DNA of 64,000 bases, taken from Limimaricola sp964022235. Lineage in GTDB: Bacteria > Pseudomonadota > Alphaproteobacteria > Rhodobacterales > Rhodobacteraceae. Of this stretch, positions 34,772 to 42,852 are shown piece by piece. The translations under genes and the position numbers were made by a program. How positions within the stretch are numbered: position 1 is the first letter of the stretch; each line of letters starts with the position of its first letter. The notes under the pieces were generated by a model that made no database searches, was not told the DNA's origin, and saw nothing but the letters and a program-made list of their open reading frames with translations. Where the stretch lies: contig NZ_CAXHZL010000002.1 in NCBI RefSeq assembly GCF_964022235.1, positions 124,001 to 188,000 of the forward strand. Reading direction: 5' to 3'.

Positions 34772-36214
34772 TCAGAGCCCCTTGGAACGATAGCTCATCG
34801 CCACCCGGCCGATCGCCACCAGATAGGCCGCGGTGCGCAGGTCGGGCACGTCGTCGCGCGCGTGCCAGATCTCGCGCATCGACTGGTAGGCCGTGCGCAT
34901 GGTGTCATCGAGACCCGAGCGAACCAGCTCCAGTTCGTCGTCGCCCTTGAGATAGCGCGCCTTGAAGTCCTTCGACAGGTTCCAGCCGAGCCCCTCGTCA
35001 TCCGACAGTCGCTCCAGCTCGTCGACGATCGCCTGCGCGCGGGCCTCGTCGGCACGCCGCTCCATCCGGCCAAAGCGGATGTGGCTGAGGTTCTTGACCC
35101 ATTCGAAGTAGGACACGGTCACGCCACCGGCGTTGGCGTACATGTCGGGGATAATGACACATCCCTTGCCGCGCAGGATATCGTCGGCGCCCGCCGTGAT
35201 GGGTCCGTTGGCGGCCTCGATGATGAGCGGCGCGCGGATCCGCTCGGCGTTGCCGAGGTGGATCGTGCTCTCAAGCGCGGCGGGGATCAGGATGTCGCAC
35301 TCCGCCTCGAGGATCTTGGCCCCGTCGTCGTGATGCGTGGCACCTGCGAAGCCCGCGACGCCGCCGTGTTTGCCGATCCACTGGTGTACCGCCTCCACGT
35401 CGAGGCCGTTCTCGTCGACGATGGCGCCGTCGCGCTCGATGATCGCGGTGATCTTCGCGCCATCCTCCTCCGACAGGAACTTGGCGGCGTGGTAACCCAC
35501 ATTGCCCAGACCCTGCACGATGATCCGCTTGCCCGCGAGCTTGCCCGACAAGTTGGCCTTGGCCACGTCTTCGGGGTGGCGGAAGAATTCGCGCAGCGCG
35601 TATTGCACGCCGCGGCCCGTCGCCTCGACCCGGCCATGGATGCCGCCCGCGTTGAGCGGTTTGCCGGTGACGCAGGCGCGGGCGTTGATGTCGGTGGTAT
35701 TCATCCGCGCGTATTGGTCGGCGATCCAGGCCATCTCGCGCTCGCCGGTGCCCATGTCGGGGGCGGGCACGTTCTGCGACGGGCTGATCAGGTCGCGCTT
35801 GGCCAGCTCATAGGCGAATCGCCGGGTGATCTGTTCGAGCTCGTGCTCGTCCCAGTCGCGCGGGTCGATCCTGAGCCCGCCCTTGGAGCCACCGTAAGGC
35901 ACCTCCACGAGCGCGCATTTGTAGGTCATCAGCGCGGCCAGCGCCTCGACCTCTTCTTGATGCACGGACGATGCGTAGCGGATGCCGCCCTTGACCGGCT
36001 CCATGTGCTCGGAATGCACGGAGCGGTATCCGGTGAAGGTGTGAATCTGGCCGCGCAGCCGCACGCCGAAGCGCACGGTATATGTGGCGTTGCAGACCCG
36101 GATCTTCTCCTCGAGTCCCGGCGACAGGTCCATCAGCGCCACGGCGCGGTTGAACATCATGTCGACGGAATCGCGGAATCCGGGTTCTGCCATCTGGGGC
36201 TGGTGCTCGGTCAT
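34772..36214 (-). CDS. Glutamate-dehydrogenase-family protein
   Basis: A 480-residue enzyme. MEPVKGGIRYASSVHQEEVEALAALMTYKCALVEVPYGGSKGG contains the catalytic lysine region of the Glu/Leu/Phe/Val dehydrogenase family, PAPDMGTGEREMAW the active Asp, and KRIIVQGLGNVGYHAAKFL the NAD(P) fold. It interconverts glutamate and 2-oxoglutarate with ammonia. It separates two clusters of pseudopilin genes. Amino-acid specificity and cofactor cannot be fixed from motifs alone. Confidence 0.92.
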   Translation of the reverse strand: MTEHQPQMAEPGFRDSVDMMFNRAVALMDLSPGLEEKIRVCNATYTVRFGVRLRGQIHTFTGYRSVHSEHMEPVKGGIRYASSVHQEEVEALAALMTYKCALVEVPYGGSKGGLRIDPRDWDEHELEQITRRFAYELAKRDLISPSQNVPAPDMGTGEREMAWIADQYARMNTTDINARACVTGKPLNAGGIHGRVEATGRGVQYALREFFRHPEDVAKANLSGKLAGKRIIVQGLGNVGYHAAKFLSEEDGAKITAIIERDGAIVDENGLDVEAVHQWIGKHGGVAGFAGATHHDDGAKILEAECDILIPAALESTIHLGNAERIRAPLIIEAANGPITAGADDILRGKGCVIIPDMYANAGGVTVSYFEWVKNLSHIRFGRMERRADEARAQAIVDELERLSDDEGLGWNLSKDFKARYLKGDDELELVRSGLDDTMRTAYQSMREIWHARDDVPDLRTAAYLVAIGRVAMSYRSKGL

Positions 36215-36402
36215 CGCGTCGTTGTCTCCCTGTAAAGCCGGTCTCGAACCGGTGGTCCCTGACCGATCCTAGGCTCTTGCGCGCGAGAATCGACCTTCGC
36301 GTCCATCAATGGCGCGACGGAAGGCAGAACGCGCCCGGATCTGGTCGCAGTTTCGTCACGTCTTCATGGTTGCCTTGGCCATGACCTCAAGGAAGCTCTG
36401 AC

Positions 36403-38052
36403 ATGCGCCCGCAACATACCTCTGATCGGAAAGGCCCTCGCAGGATCGGCCTGCGCGCCTCCGGGTGCGTTGCCAAGCCGCGCGGTTCGGGGCGCATCCT
36501 CGGCTCGCAGGGCCTTGGCCGCGACGAAGACGGCTCGATCATCATCTTCTCGCTCTTCATCTTCGTGATCATGATGGCGCTGGGCGGGCTCGGGGTCGAC
36601 ACGATGCGCACAGAAACCAAGCGCGCCGAGCTGCAATCCACGCTCGATCGCGCCGTGCTTGCCGCCGCCGACCTGCAGCAGAGCCGCGATCCCGAGGCCG
36701 TGGTGCGCGACTACTTCGTCAAGGCGGGCTTTCCCGCCGACCTGCCCAAGGTACAAGTCGTCCAGAGCCTCAACTCCCGCACGGTGCGCGCCAGCGCCGC
36801 CCTGCCCGTCTCAACCGCCTTCCTGCGGATCATCGGCATCGACAGCTTTGACGCCCCGGCCTCCGGTTCGGCCACCGAATCGGTCTCGGACGTGGAAATC
36901 GGGCTGGTGCTCGACGTCTCGGGCTCGATGGGTTCCAACAACCGCCTCCCCCGCCTCAAGACCGCGGGCGCCGAGTTCATCGACACGATGTTCGACAGCA
37001 TCGAGACCAATCATCTCTCGGTCTCGCTCGTCCCCTATTCCACGCAGGTCAACATCGGGGCCGATCTGGCCTCGGCGGCCAATGTCACGACCACGCATGG
37101 CTACAGCTACTGCATCGACCTGCCGATCACCGCCTATCTCACGACCCGCGCGTCGCCTGCGGCGCTGGTGCAGGCCGGACATTTCGACGTGACCGGCTTC
37201 TCCCCCACCGCCCCGACCCTCTCGTCCTCCTCCTACAACGGCATGGGAGCGAACCGCCTGAACTGCCGCACCGGCAACTCCTTCGAAGTGCTGCCCTGGT
37301 CGAACAACCGCCAGGCTCTCAAGACCCGCATCAATGGCCTGAGCGCCGAAGGCTGGACCTCGATCGAGATGGGGGTGAACTGGGGCACGGCGCTGCTCGA
37401 ACCGGCGTCCCGCGGCGCGCTGACGACGATGATCTCGCGCGGCAAGGTCTCGCCCGCGCTGGCCGGTTGGCCGCGCGATTTTCTGAGCACCGAAGCCATG
37501 AAGGTGCTGGTGGTGATGACCGACGGCGCCAACACCTATGACTTCAGGCTCAAGCCTCCCTACAACGGGAACAGTCTTTCGGACGTCTGGCTCTACGACT
37601 CGGACGACTATGTCGTGAAGATCAGCAACACGAAGTACTTCCGCGCCAAGACCGGAACCTGGCTGACCGCTCTCCCCAGCGGTGGCACCCGACTGAGATG
37701 GCCCGAGCTGTTCAATCGCATGACCGTGCGCGAGCATGCCTATCACCTGCGCGCCCGCCAGTTTTCTACCTCGGTCGAAATGCAGCTGGAATGGACCAAG
37801 TGGACCTCTATCGTCGAACACTCCACGGTCGTCGAAAAGAACGCGCGACTGACCCAGATCTGCGCCGCCGCGCGAGCGAAGGGGATCATCATCTTCACCA
37901 TCGGCTTCGAGGTCAACGAAGCAGGCGCCTTGGCGGCCATGGCCGATTGCGCCTCATCTCCCTCGCATTTCTACCGGGTCGAGGGGCTGCAGATCAGCTC
38001 CGCCTTCACGTCGATCGCGACCCAAATTAAGGCGCTGAGGTTGGTCCAATGA
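36403..38052 (+). CDS. TadG-like protein with von Willebrand A domain
   Basis: A 549-residue protein. DEDGSIIIFSLFIFVIMMALGGLGVDTMRTETKRAELQSTLDRAVLAAADL is the TadG anchor and helix. DVEIGLVLDVSGSMGSNNRLPRLK at about residue 165 is a complete MIDAS metal site (D-x-S-x-S), and VLVVMTDGAN gives the third metal ligand, so the A domain is likely functional in adhesion or assembly. An insert between the domain's two halves holds cysteines. It overlaps the next gene by four bases (ATGA). Confidence 0.85.
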   Translation: MRPQHTSDRKGPRRIGLRASGCVAKPRGSGRILGSQGLGRDEDGSIIIFSLFIFVIMMALGGLGVDTMRTETKRAELQSTLDRAVLAAADLQQSRDPEAVVRDYFVKAGFPADLPKVQVVQSLNSRTVRASAALPVSTAFLRIIGIDSFDAPASGSATESVSDVEIGLVLDVSGSMGSNNRLPRLKTAGAEFIDTMFDSIETNHLSVSLVPYSTQVNIGADLASAANVTTTHGYSYCIDLPITAYLTTRASPAALVQAGHFDVTGFSPTAPTLSSSSYNGMGANRLNCRTGNSFEVLPWSNNRQALKTRINGLSAEGWTSIEMGVNWGTALLEPASRGALTTMISRGKVSPALAGWPRDFLSTEAMKVLVVMTDGANTYDFRLKPPYNGNSLSDVWLYDSDDYVVKISNTKYFRAKTGTWLTALPSGGTRLRWPELFNRMTVREHAYHLRARQFSTSVEMQLEWTKWTSIVEHSTVVEKNARLTQICAAARAKGIIIFTIGFEVNEAGALAAMADCASSPSHFYRVEGLQISSAFTSIATQIKALRLVQ

Positions 38053-38579
38053 ACCGTGTTCTCCGATTTGTCGCCCGTCTGACCCGCGCCCGCGAGGGGG
38101 CGGTCGGGGTCGAGTTCGTGCTGATCGTGCCGCTGCTTTTGTTGATGATCACCACCAGCTTCGAGCTGGGCATGGTCACGATGCGGCAGGTGATGCTCGA
38201 TCGGGGGCTGGATCTGACGGTGCGCGACGTCCGGCTCGGGGCGATCGCGCCTGTGACGCATGACAGCGTGGGCGCCTCGATCTGCAAGCATGCGCTGATC
38301 CTGCCCGATTGCCTGACCAATCTGCGCCTCGAGATGATCCCGCTCGATCCGCGTGGCTGGATCGCGCCACCCGGCAATGCCGACTGCGCCGACCGCGCCG
38401 ACGCCACCGTGCCGCTGCGCCGCTTTACCGCCGGGGTCGAAAACCAGTTGATGCTGCTGCGCGCCTGCTCGCTGTTCGATCCGTATTTCCCCACCAGCGG
38501 CCTTGGCGCCGAATTGCCAGACCAGTCGGGCGGTGCCTACGCGCTCGTGTCGACCTCTGCCTTCGTGATCGAGCCATGA
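38049..38579 (+). CDS. TadE-like pseudopilin
   Basis: A 176-residue protein: AREGAVGVEFVLIVPLLLLMITTSFELG is the prepilin-like cleavage site and helix (Gly, then Glu at +5 from it). The soluble part has five or six cysteines (ICKHALILPDC, ADCADRAD, LLRACS), suggesting disulfides. Start and stop overlap both neighbours by ATGA. Confidence 0.8.
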   Translation: MNRVLRFVARLTRAREGAVGVEFVLIVPLLLLMITTSFELGMVTMRQVMLDRGLDLTVRDVRLGAIAPVTHDSVGASICKHALILPDCLTNLRLEMIPLDPRGWIAPPGNADCADRADATVPLRRFTAGVENQLMLLRACSLFDPYFPTSGLGAELPDQSGGAYALVSTSAFVIEP

Positions 38580-39154
38580 GCGCGCTTCGCAAACTCATCG
38601 CCCTGCTGCGGCGGCGCGAGGACGGGGCGATGATCGTCGAGTTGGTGATCATGCTGCCGCTGCTGCTGTGGTGCTTTGCGGGATCATGGGTGTTCTTCGA
38701 CGCCTACCGCACCAAGGCGGTCAACGCGCGTGCGGCCTATACGATCGGCGACGCTCTCAGCCGCGAGACGGGCTATATCACCCCCGTCTACATCGCGAGC
38801 TTCAAGGCGCTGCAGGGTGTCCTCGTCAACGACCGCCCGACCCGGCTCAGGGTCAGCGTGTTCAGCTATGACGCCCCGAACAACCGCTACACCCTGCGCT
38901 GGTCGCTGCCCTCCGGCATAGGCGTTGCCGCGCTCGACAACGCCAAGCTCGAGCAGATGCGCAGTCGGCTGCCAGTGATGCCCGACGGCGAAATCGCCAC
39001 CCTGGTCGAGAGCTGGATCGATTACACGCCGCTGTTCGACGTCGGGCTCGACCCCTTCACCTTCAAGGAGATAGCCGTGACCCGGCCGCGCTTTGCGGGG
39101 CAGCTGTGCTTCAATGCCGATCTCACCGGTCTTCCGATCAACGCCATCTGCTAG
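38576..39154 (+). CDS. TadE-like pseudopilin
   Basis: A 192-residue protein: REDGAMIVELVIMLPLLLWCFAGSWVFFDAYRTKAVNARAAYTIGD, the TadE N-terminus, followed by a soluble domain with a closing cysteine pair (GQLCFNADLTGLPINAIC). The start overlaps the preceding TadE-like gene by four bases. Third gene of the unit; its TAG stop coincides with the stop of the opposite gene. Confidence 0.8.
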   Translation: MSALRKLIALLRRREDGAMIVELVIMLPLLLWCFAGSWVFFDAYRTKAVNARAAYTIGDALSRETGYITPVYIASFKALQGVLVNDRPTRLRVSVFSYDAPNNRYTLRWSLPSGIGVAALDNAKLEQMRSRLPVMPDGEIATLVESWIDYTPLFDVGLDPFTFKEIAVTRPRFAGQLCFNADLTGLPINAIC

Positions 39155-39621
39155 GGGATCGGCGCGGCGCGGTCGCTCAGGCGGATCTCGATCGCCTCGG
39201 CCATCGCCTTAGCGGCCCCGGCCGAGGTCACGCCGCCCACGCCGAGCCGATGGCCAAGCCGCCACCACATCCCCGGCTTCCAGGCCCGCGCGCCGGGCCG
39301 CGCCAGCCGCAGCGTGAAGCCGTTCGAGGGCTTGAGCGAGAAGCTGCCGCGCTCGATGGCGACGATATCTTCCCAGCGTGCGAGCACGTGACCGGCGCTG
39401 TCGACAAGGCCCGTCTCGTCGAGCCGCAGCGCCCGCCGGGTGGCCCGGCGCAGGGTTTCGCCTGCCGCCAGCCCGCCCAGACCCAGCGCAAGGAGCGCCG
39501 CCGACCACGCGATACCGGGCGTATCGGCCAGCGCGGTATAAAGCGCCATCCCGCCAAAGCCGTAGAGCACCCCTACCGCCATCGCCCGGCGCGCCGGCGC
39601 CGCCTGCAACTCGATCTCCAT
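39151..39621 (-). CDS. Two-helix membrane protein with PH-like tail
   Basis: A 156-residue protein. Two hydrophobic segments (AMAVGVLYGFGGMALYTALA and IAWSAALLALGLGGLAAG) precede a soluble region, GLVDSAGHVLARWEDIVAIERGSF, that resembles bacterial PH-like domains. GGAGACGGGGTCG precedes the ATG. Function unknown. The upstream frame to 41637 is antisense to hom and rejected. Confidence 0.65.
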   Translation of the reverse strand: MEIELQAAPARRAMAVGVLYGFGGMALYTALADTPGIAWSAALLALGLGGLAAGETLRRATRRALRLDETGLVDSAGHVLARWEDIVAIERGSFSLKPSNGFTLRLARPGARAWKPGMWWRLGHRLGVGGVTSAGAAKAMAEAIEIRLSDRAAPIP

Positions 39622-39804
39622 CGACCCCGTCTCCGTTGTGTTAAAACGGGCATAGCCCGGCCCCGCCTCCCCGTCACCCCTCCGCTCGACGGTCGCAATC
39701 ATTGTCTTGCCGACGGGCGGGCGTCGGGTCTCGTACGTGCCGAGGCGACCTTGTTCCCCTCTGCCCGCGCGGACTAGACTGCGCCACCCAGACCCGGACC
39801 CCAG

Positions 39805-40188
39805 ATGCCCCGCTTTCTGCCTCTCGTCTCCCTCGCCCTGCTCGCGGCGGGATGCACGCAATTCCCCGAGATCGACGCCCGCGTCCCCGAGGCCGAGCGC
39901 AACGCAGAGCCGCCCGCATTGATCGCGCTGGCACCGCTTCTGGCCCGGGCGGATGCGGTGGAGGCCGAAAGCCGGGTATCGCCCGAGACAGGTGCTGCAC
40001 TCGAAGCGCGCGCGGCCGAATTGGCCTCTCGCCCCATGCCCGCGACGACCGCCCGGACAACGGAGGCCGCCGCCCGGGTGGCCGCCCTTGCGGCGCGCGC
40101 CACGTCTCTTCGCGGCGAGCCGGTGATCGATCCGGGTGCGCGCGCCCGGATCGATGCCGGGGTGACCTTGCCTGCCGCGTTGCAGTGA
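39805..40188 (+). CDS. Small lipoprotein
   Basis: A 127-residue protein with signal and lipobox (FLPLVSLALLAAGC, cysteine at residue 17), so it is probably membrane-anchored. The mature part is helical and Ala/Glu-rich without recognised domain. Lies upstream of hom, 66 bases apart, and may share its transcript. Confidence 0.75.
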   Translation: MPRFLPLVSLALLAAGCTQFPEIDARVPEAERNAEPPALIALAPLLARADAVEAESRVSPETGAALEARAAELASRPMPATTARTTEAAARVAALAARATSLRGEPVIDPGARARIDAGVTLPAALQ

Positions 40189-40254
40189 GGCCCTCCACGG
40201 GCTAACAGTCGCGCGCACCACACACTCGCCCGCAAGACAGACCGGAGCCTCCCC

Positions 40255-41541
40255 ATGACCTCTCCCCTTCGCCTCGGAATCGCCGGTCTTGGAACCGTCG
40301 GCGCAGGGGTCGTGCGCATCGTCCAGTCGCATCCCGAACTGCTCGCCCTGCGTGCGGGCCGCGCTATCGAGATTACCGCCGTCTCGGCGCGCGACCGCAG
40401 CCGAGAACGGGGCGTCGATCTCTCGGGCTACGCTTGGGAAGATGACGCCGCCGCCCTCGCCGCACTTGACGATGTCGACGTGGTGCTGGAGTTGATGGGC
40501 GGCGAAGGCGGCATCGCCAAACAGGTCGTCGAGATTGCACTCGATCACGGCAAGGACGTGGTCACCGCCAACAAGGCGCTGCTCGCCCATCACGGACAGG
40601 AATTGGCCGAGCGGGCCGAGGCGCAGGGTCGGATGATCCGCTTCGAGGCGGCGGTCGCGGGCGGCATTCCGGTTATCAAGGCGCTGACCGAATCGCTGGC
40701 GGGCAACGAGTTGACACGCGTCATGGGGGTGATGAACGGCACCTGCAACTACATCCTGACCCGGATGCAGAGCGCCGGGCTGCCCTATGACGAGGTGTTT
40801 CAGGAGGCCGCCGACCTTGGCTATCTCGAGGCCGACCCGCAGCTCGACGTGGGCGGCATCGACGCGGGCCACAAGCTGGCGCTGCTCGCCGCCATCGCCT
40901 TCGGTACGCGCGTCGATTTCTCGGGCGTCGAGCTCGAAGGCATCGGCGCGATCACCATCGAGGACATCACCCACGCCGCCGACATGGGCTTTCGCATCAA
41001 GCTTTTGGGCGTGGCGCAGATGACCGGTCGCGGGCTGGAGCAGCGCATGTCGCCCTGTCTCGTGCCCGCCACCTCGCCGCTGGGCCAGCTCGAAGGCGGC
41101 ACCAACATGGTCGTGCTCGAAGGCGACGCGATCGGCCAGGTGGTGCTGCGCGGCCCCGGCGCGGGCGCGGGTCCGACCGCGAGCGCGGTGATGGGCGACG
41201 TGATGGATCTCGCGCGTGGGCTGCGGCTGCCGGTGTTCGGTCAGCCCGCTACCGGCCTGCGCGCCGCCCGCGCGGCGCAGGCCGCCGTGCCCGCCCCCTA
41301 TTACCTGCGCATGCGGCTGCTCGACAAACCGGGCGCGCTGGCCAAGGTCGCAAAGGTGCTGGGCGAAGCGGGCATCTCGATCGACCGGATGCGCCAGTAC
41401 GACCACGAAGACGTCTCGGCCCCGGTGCTGATCGTGACCCACAAGACCACCCGCTCGGCTCTCGAAGAGGCGCTGACCGGCTTCGAGGCGACGGGCGTGG
41501 TGCAGGGCGCCCCCGTCGCAATCCGCATCGAGCAGGTCTGA
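40255..41541 (+). CDS. hom: Homoserine dehydrogenase
   Basis: A 428-residue enzyme. LGIAGLGTVGAGVVRIVQ is the NAD(P) fold, TANKALLAHHG and AAVAGGIPVIKALTESLAGNELTRVMGVMNGTCNYIL the catalytic region, LGYLEADPQLDVGGIDAGHK the signature. The C-terminal ACT domain (MRLLDKPGALAKVAKVLGEAGISID) is usually the site of threonine feedback. It reduces aspartate semialdehyde to homoserine on the way to Met and Thr. Upstream of glpX and recJ, an order common in Rhodobacterales. Confidence 0.96.
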   Translation: MTSPLRLGIAGLGTVGAGVVRIVQSHPELLALRAGRAIEITAVSARDRSRERGVDLSGYAWEDDAAALAALDDVDVVLELMGGEGGIAKQVVEIALDHGKDVVTANKALLAHHGQELAERAEAQGRMIRFEAAVAGGIPVIKALTESLAGNELTRVMGVMNGTCNYILTRMQSAGLPYDEVFQEAADLGYLEADPQLDVGGIDAGHKLALLAAIAFGTRVDFSGVELEGIGAITIEDITHAADMGFRIKLLGVAQMTGRGLEQRMSPCLVPATSPLGQLEGGTNMVVLEGDAIGQVVLRGPGAGAGPTASAVMGDVMDLARGLRLPVFGQPATGLRAARAAQAAVPAPYYLRMRLLDKPGALAKVAKVLGEAGISIDRMRQYDHEDVSAPVLIVTHKTTRSALEEALTGFEATGVVQGAPVAIRIEQV

Positions 41542-41714
41542 GCGGGGGGCTCCCCCGCACCACCGCCTGAAATCGTACGCTGCGGGGGCGGGTTCGGACG
41601 CCATGGCCCGGCGTCGCCCGACCGTTTGCGCAAACATCGGCGCGCGCGCTTGTCAGCGTCGTGGCGGCCCGTTTAGGTCGAGGCAACCTTCACGATTGCC
41701 CGAGGACGCCTCCG

Positions 41715-42698
41715 ATGCCCCAAGCCCCCGAATTTCACGATCGCATGCTGTCGCTCGGCCTCGCCCGGGTGTCTGAAGCCGCGGCCATCGCCTGCGCGCC
41801 GCTGATCGGCCGCGGCGACGAAAAGGCCGCCGATCAGGCCGCCGTCAATGCCATGCGCACCCAGCTCAACATGCTCGACATCGCGGGCACCGTGGTGATC
41901 GGCGAAGGCGAGCGTGACGAGGCGCCGATGCTCTACATCGGCGAGGAGGTCGGCACCGGCGAAGGCCCCGCCGTGGACATCGCGCTCGATCCGCTCGAGG
42001 GCACCACCCTCACCGCCAAGGATATGCCCAACGCGCTCACCGTGATCGCCATGGGCCCGCGCGGCTCGATGCTGCACGCCCCCGACGTCTACATGGACAA
42101 GCTCGCGATCGGGCCGGGCTTCGCGCCAGGTGTGGTCACGCTCGACATGAGCCCCTCCGAGCGCGTCGCGGCGCTGGCGAAGGCCAAGGGCACGACCGCG
42201 GGCGACATCACCGTCTGCGTGCTCGAGCGTCCGCGCCACGAGGAGATGATCGCCGAGCTGCGCGCCACTGGCGCCGCGATCCGGCTCATCACCGATGGCG
42301 ACGTCGCGGGCGTCATGCACTGCGCCGAGCCGGCCAAGACCGGGATCGACATGTATATGGGCTCTGGCGGCGCGCCCGAGGGCGTGCTCGCCGCGGCGGC
42401 GCTGAAATGCATGGGCGGGCAGATCTTTGGCCGGCTGTTGTTTCGCAACGACGACGAGGTGGGCCGCGCCCGCAAGGCCGGGATCGAGGATCTCGACCGG
42501 ATCTACGCGCGTGATGAGCTTGTCACCGGCGACGTGATCTTTGCCGCGACCGGCGTCACCGACGGCAACCTCGTGCCGGGCATCCGCCGCGAGGGTGGAT
42601 ACCTGACCGCCGAGACGGTTCTGATGCGCTCCAAGACCGGCTCGATGCGCCGCATGAGCTACCGCAACCCGATCGAGCGCAGCCAGCCGGGTCGCTGA
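41715..42698 (+). CDS. glpX: Fructose-1,6-bisphosphatase, class II
   Basis: A 327-residue enzyme. GRGDEKAADQAAVNAMRTQLN, VIGEGERDEAPMLYIGEEVG and AVDIALDPLEGTTLTAKD hold the metal-binding Asp and Glu residues of GlpX. It dephosphorylates fructose 1,6-bisphosphate (in some bacteria also sedoheptulose bisphosphate). The start MPQAPEFHD is preceded by AGGACGCCTCCG; the 54-base-longer frame starts in the intergenic spacer. Confidence 0.95.
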   Translation: MPQAPEFHDRMLSLGLARVSEAAAIACAPLIGRGDEKAADQAAVNAMRTQLNMLDIAGTVVIGEGERDEAPMLYIGEEVGTGEGPAVDIALDPLEGTTLTAKDMPNALTVIAMGPRGSMLHAPDVYMDKLAIGPGFAPGVVTLDMSPSERVAALAKAKGTTAGDITVCVLERPRHEEMIAELRATGAAIRLITDGDVAGVMHCAEPAKTGIDMYMGSGGAPEGVLAAAALKCMGGQIFGRLLFRNDDEVGRARKAGIEDLDRIYARDELVTGDVIFAATGVTDGNLVPGIRREGGYLTAETVLMRSKTGSMRRMSYRNPIERSQPGR

Positions 42699-42713
42699 GC
42701 CCGTCCAAAGGCA

Positions 42714-42748
42714 GGGGGCGCTGCCCCCCGCCCCTCTGGGGCGCCCCC
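42714..42748 (+). repeat. Palindromic intergenic repeat after glpX
   Basis: GGGGGCGC and GCGCCCCC (8 bp) frame a C-rich centre, followed by GGAGTATTTCAAGAGCAAAG. This layout recalls an intergenic, terminator-like repeat common in Rhodobacterales genomes. Only one copy is in this window. Confidence 0.5.
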
Positions 42749-42852
42749 CGGAGTATTTCAAGAGCAAAGTGGCCCGCCCGTCGCGCGTGCGTGACAGGGC
42801 GGCGTCGCGTCCGGGCTTGCCATGAGAGCCGGTTTCGCGCGACACCCGCCGC

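Noticed and set aside
36238..36252. Inverted repeat CCGGT-CTCGA-ACCGG upstream of the glutamate-dehydrogenase-type gene.
   Set aside because: Arms of five GC-rich bases are expected by chance in this genome.
39622..41637. Long minus-strand frame across hom, joined to the two-helix protein.
   Set aside because: Antisense to a firm homoserine dehydrogenase gene; arises from GC-rich codon use. Only its last 156 codons, outside hom, look real.
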